Shown one piece after another: positions 63,204-64,000 of a stretch of 64,000 nucleotides of DNA (the stretch's first letter is position 1; each line of letters starts with the position of its first letter). Both the position numbers and the translations under genes were made by a program. Under the pieces are notes generated by a model. It saw only the letters and a program-made list of their open reading frames with translations. It did no database searches and was not told the DNA's origin. The stretch is from Ensifer adhaerens. Lineage in GTDB: Bacteria > Pseudomonadota > Alphaproteobacteria > Rhizobiales > Rhizobiaceae. The stretch lies in contig NZ_JABEKT010000002.1 of assembly GCF_013283195.1 (NCBI RefSeq), positions 620,001 through 684,000 on the forward strand, in the 5' to 3' direction.

Positions 63204-64000
63204 ATGATCATCGATACCCACCTTCACCCGACCAACCTCGTTGACGAGGCGTGGCGCCACACAGGCGAGCCCTTCACGGGCGAGCGCATGCTCAAGCTGA
63301 TGGATGGCCCCTACATGATCAACGGCAAGCCGCGCCGGATCGACATGGGCTTCATCCAGCCGCCGCCGGGAAATACCGGCTACCGCGACGGCAATCGCAA
63401 GGGTCGCGAGGGCATTCGCGACTACATGGCCTATTGCGCCGAGCTTTGCCAGAAGTACCCGGACCGTTTTATCGGCAACTTCAACTACAACCCGCGCTGG
63501 GGACCTGAAAACGGCGCGGCGGAGCTGGAATTCCACGTCAAGGAATACGGCTTCAAGATGTTGAAGCTGCACGCCAACATGCACGGCTACCGTCCTGACC
63601 GGGCGCTCGACTGGTTGCGTCCGGCGATGAAGAAATGCGCCGAACTTGGGGTGGTGGTCCTCATCCACACCGGCGACGGCCCGTACACCATCCCGACGAT
63701 GTTCTACCCGATCATCCGCGAGTTTCCGATGGTCAACTTCATCATCGGTCACTTCGGCATCCAGACGGGCGGCAACTACTCGTTCGAATCCTTCTGGATG
63801 GCGATGGATACCCCGAACGTCTACTGCGAATCCGGCTGGTGCTTCCAGTCGCGCATCGTCGAATTCGCCCAGCAGCTGCCGAAGAACAAGATCGTTTTCG
63901 GCACGGACAGCCCGCCGAACGATCCGGGTATGTGGCTGCGCGAACTGGAAGTGCTCTGCAAGGATCCGCCGCACGGGATCAACCTCTCCGAGGACGATCT
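63204..64000 (+). CDS. Amidohydrolase-2 family protein, C-terminus cut by window end
   Basis: The first 265 codons of a TIM-barrel metal-dependent hydrolase or decarboxylase; it has no stop before 64000. The complete metal set is visible: DTHLHP (His6, His8), HTGDGP, GHFGIQTGG and GTDSPP. GGAG lies about eight bases upstream of ATG 63204, and it starts 18 bases after its paralogue's stop. Family chemistry includes hydrolysis and non-oxidative decarboxylation of ring or ring-opened acids, which would fit a step after ring hydroxylation. The substrate is unknown. Confidence 0.88.
   Translation, partial: MIIDTHLHPTNLVDEAWRHTGEPFTGERMLKLMDGPYMINGKPRRIDMGFIQPPPGNTGYRDGNRKGREGIRDYMAYCAELCQKYPDRFIGNFNYNPRWGPENGAAELEFHVKEYGFKMLKLHANMHGYRPDRALDWLRPAMKKCAELGVVVLIHTGDGPYTIPTMFYPIIREFPMVNFIIGHFGIQTGGNYSFESFWMAMDTPNVYCESGWCFQSRIVEFAQQLPKNKIVFGTDSPPNDPGMWLRELEVLCKDPPHGINLSEDD

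Noticed and set aside
62244-63974. A 576-residue minus-strand frame opposite the tandem amidohydrolases.
   Set aside because: It repeats itself because the two plus-strand genes are paralogues; it is an antisense shadow, not a repeat protein.

Overview
The window is high-GC alphaproteobacterial DNA. It most likely comes from a Rhizobiaceae member (Ensifer/Sinorhizobium/Rhizobium type). The reasons are an alphaproteobacterial recX beside a UvrD-like helicase, a cluster of three L,D-transpeptidases, many solute-binding-protein ABC transporters each paired with a small catabolic operon, and dense ATGA-type translational coupling. I see no tRNA, rRNA, CRISPR array, phage or intact insertion sequence. 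The genus is inferred from gene content only.

Layout. (1) 1-4015: start of a UvrD/Rep helicase (minus), recX, then three L,D-transpeptidases for cell-wall cross-linking. (2) 4228-13429 (all minus): a CUT2 sugar/polyol ABC transporter, a GolD/DthD-like short-chain dehydrogenase, a DhaK/DhaL kinase pair, then a second kinase set in which DhaK is fused to a SorC-type regulator. This looks like uptake, oxidation and phosphorylation of a short polyol or ketose (glycerol, threitol, erythritol or erythrulose class). (3) 13730-18701: an HlyD / RbbA-like / ABC-2 permease export system. (4) 18806-24798: a cobalamin riboswitch followed by btuB-btuF-btuC-btuD and a coupled gene of unknown function. (5) 24969-34894: a pentapeptide-repeat protein, a zinc-ribbon protein, a 1,888-residue GMC oxidoreductase / alpha-beta hydrolase / PhoD-like fusion, a TetR-SDR divergent pair and a serine hydrolase.

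(6) 35095-46107: a ProC-like reductase and GntR repressor, divergent from an amino-acid ABC transporter, a DapA-family lyase/deaminase, an FAD amine oxidase, an aldehyde dehydrogenase, a proline-racemase-family enzyme with an atypical Ser/Cys pair, and two SDRs. The content resembles hydroxyproline-type imino-acid catabolism. (7) 46358-64000: two divergent arms. The minus arm holds two LysR regulators, a BMP/Nup-type nucleoside ABC transporter, a cytosine-deaminase-like amidohydrolase and a class II aldolase. The plus arm holds an NCS2 nucleobase permease, a three-subunit molybdenum hydroxylase, a CobW-type metallochaperone, and two tandem TIM-barrel amidohydrolases, the first lacking its HxH metal motif and the second cut by the window end. 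Together they suggest catabolism of a purine-like or other N-heterocyclic compound whose identity cannot be read from sequence.

The most unusual items are the SorC-DhaK fusion, the triple-fusion protein with degraded phosphodiesterase ligands, the amidohydrolase pair with one metal-motif-less member, the unknown gene at the end of the B12 uptake operon, and the recurrence of GC-rich hairpins next to all three operon-internal substrate-binding-protein genes.
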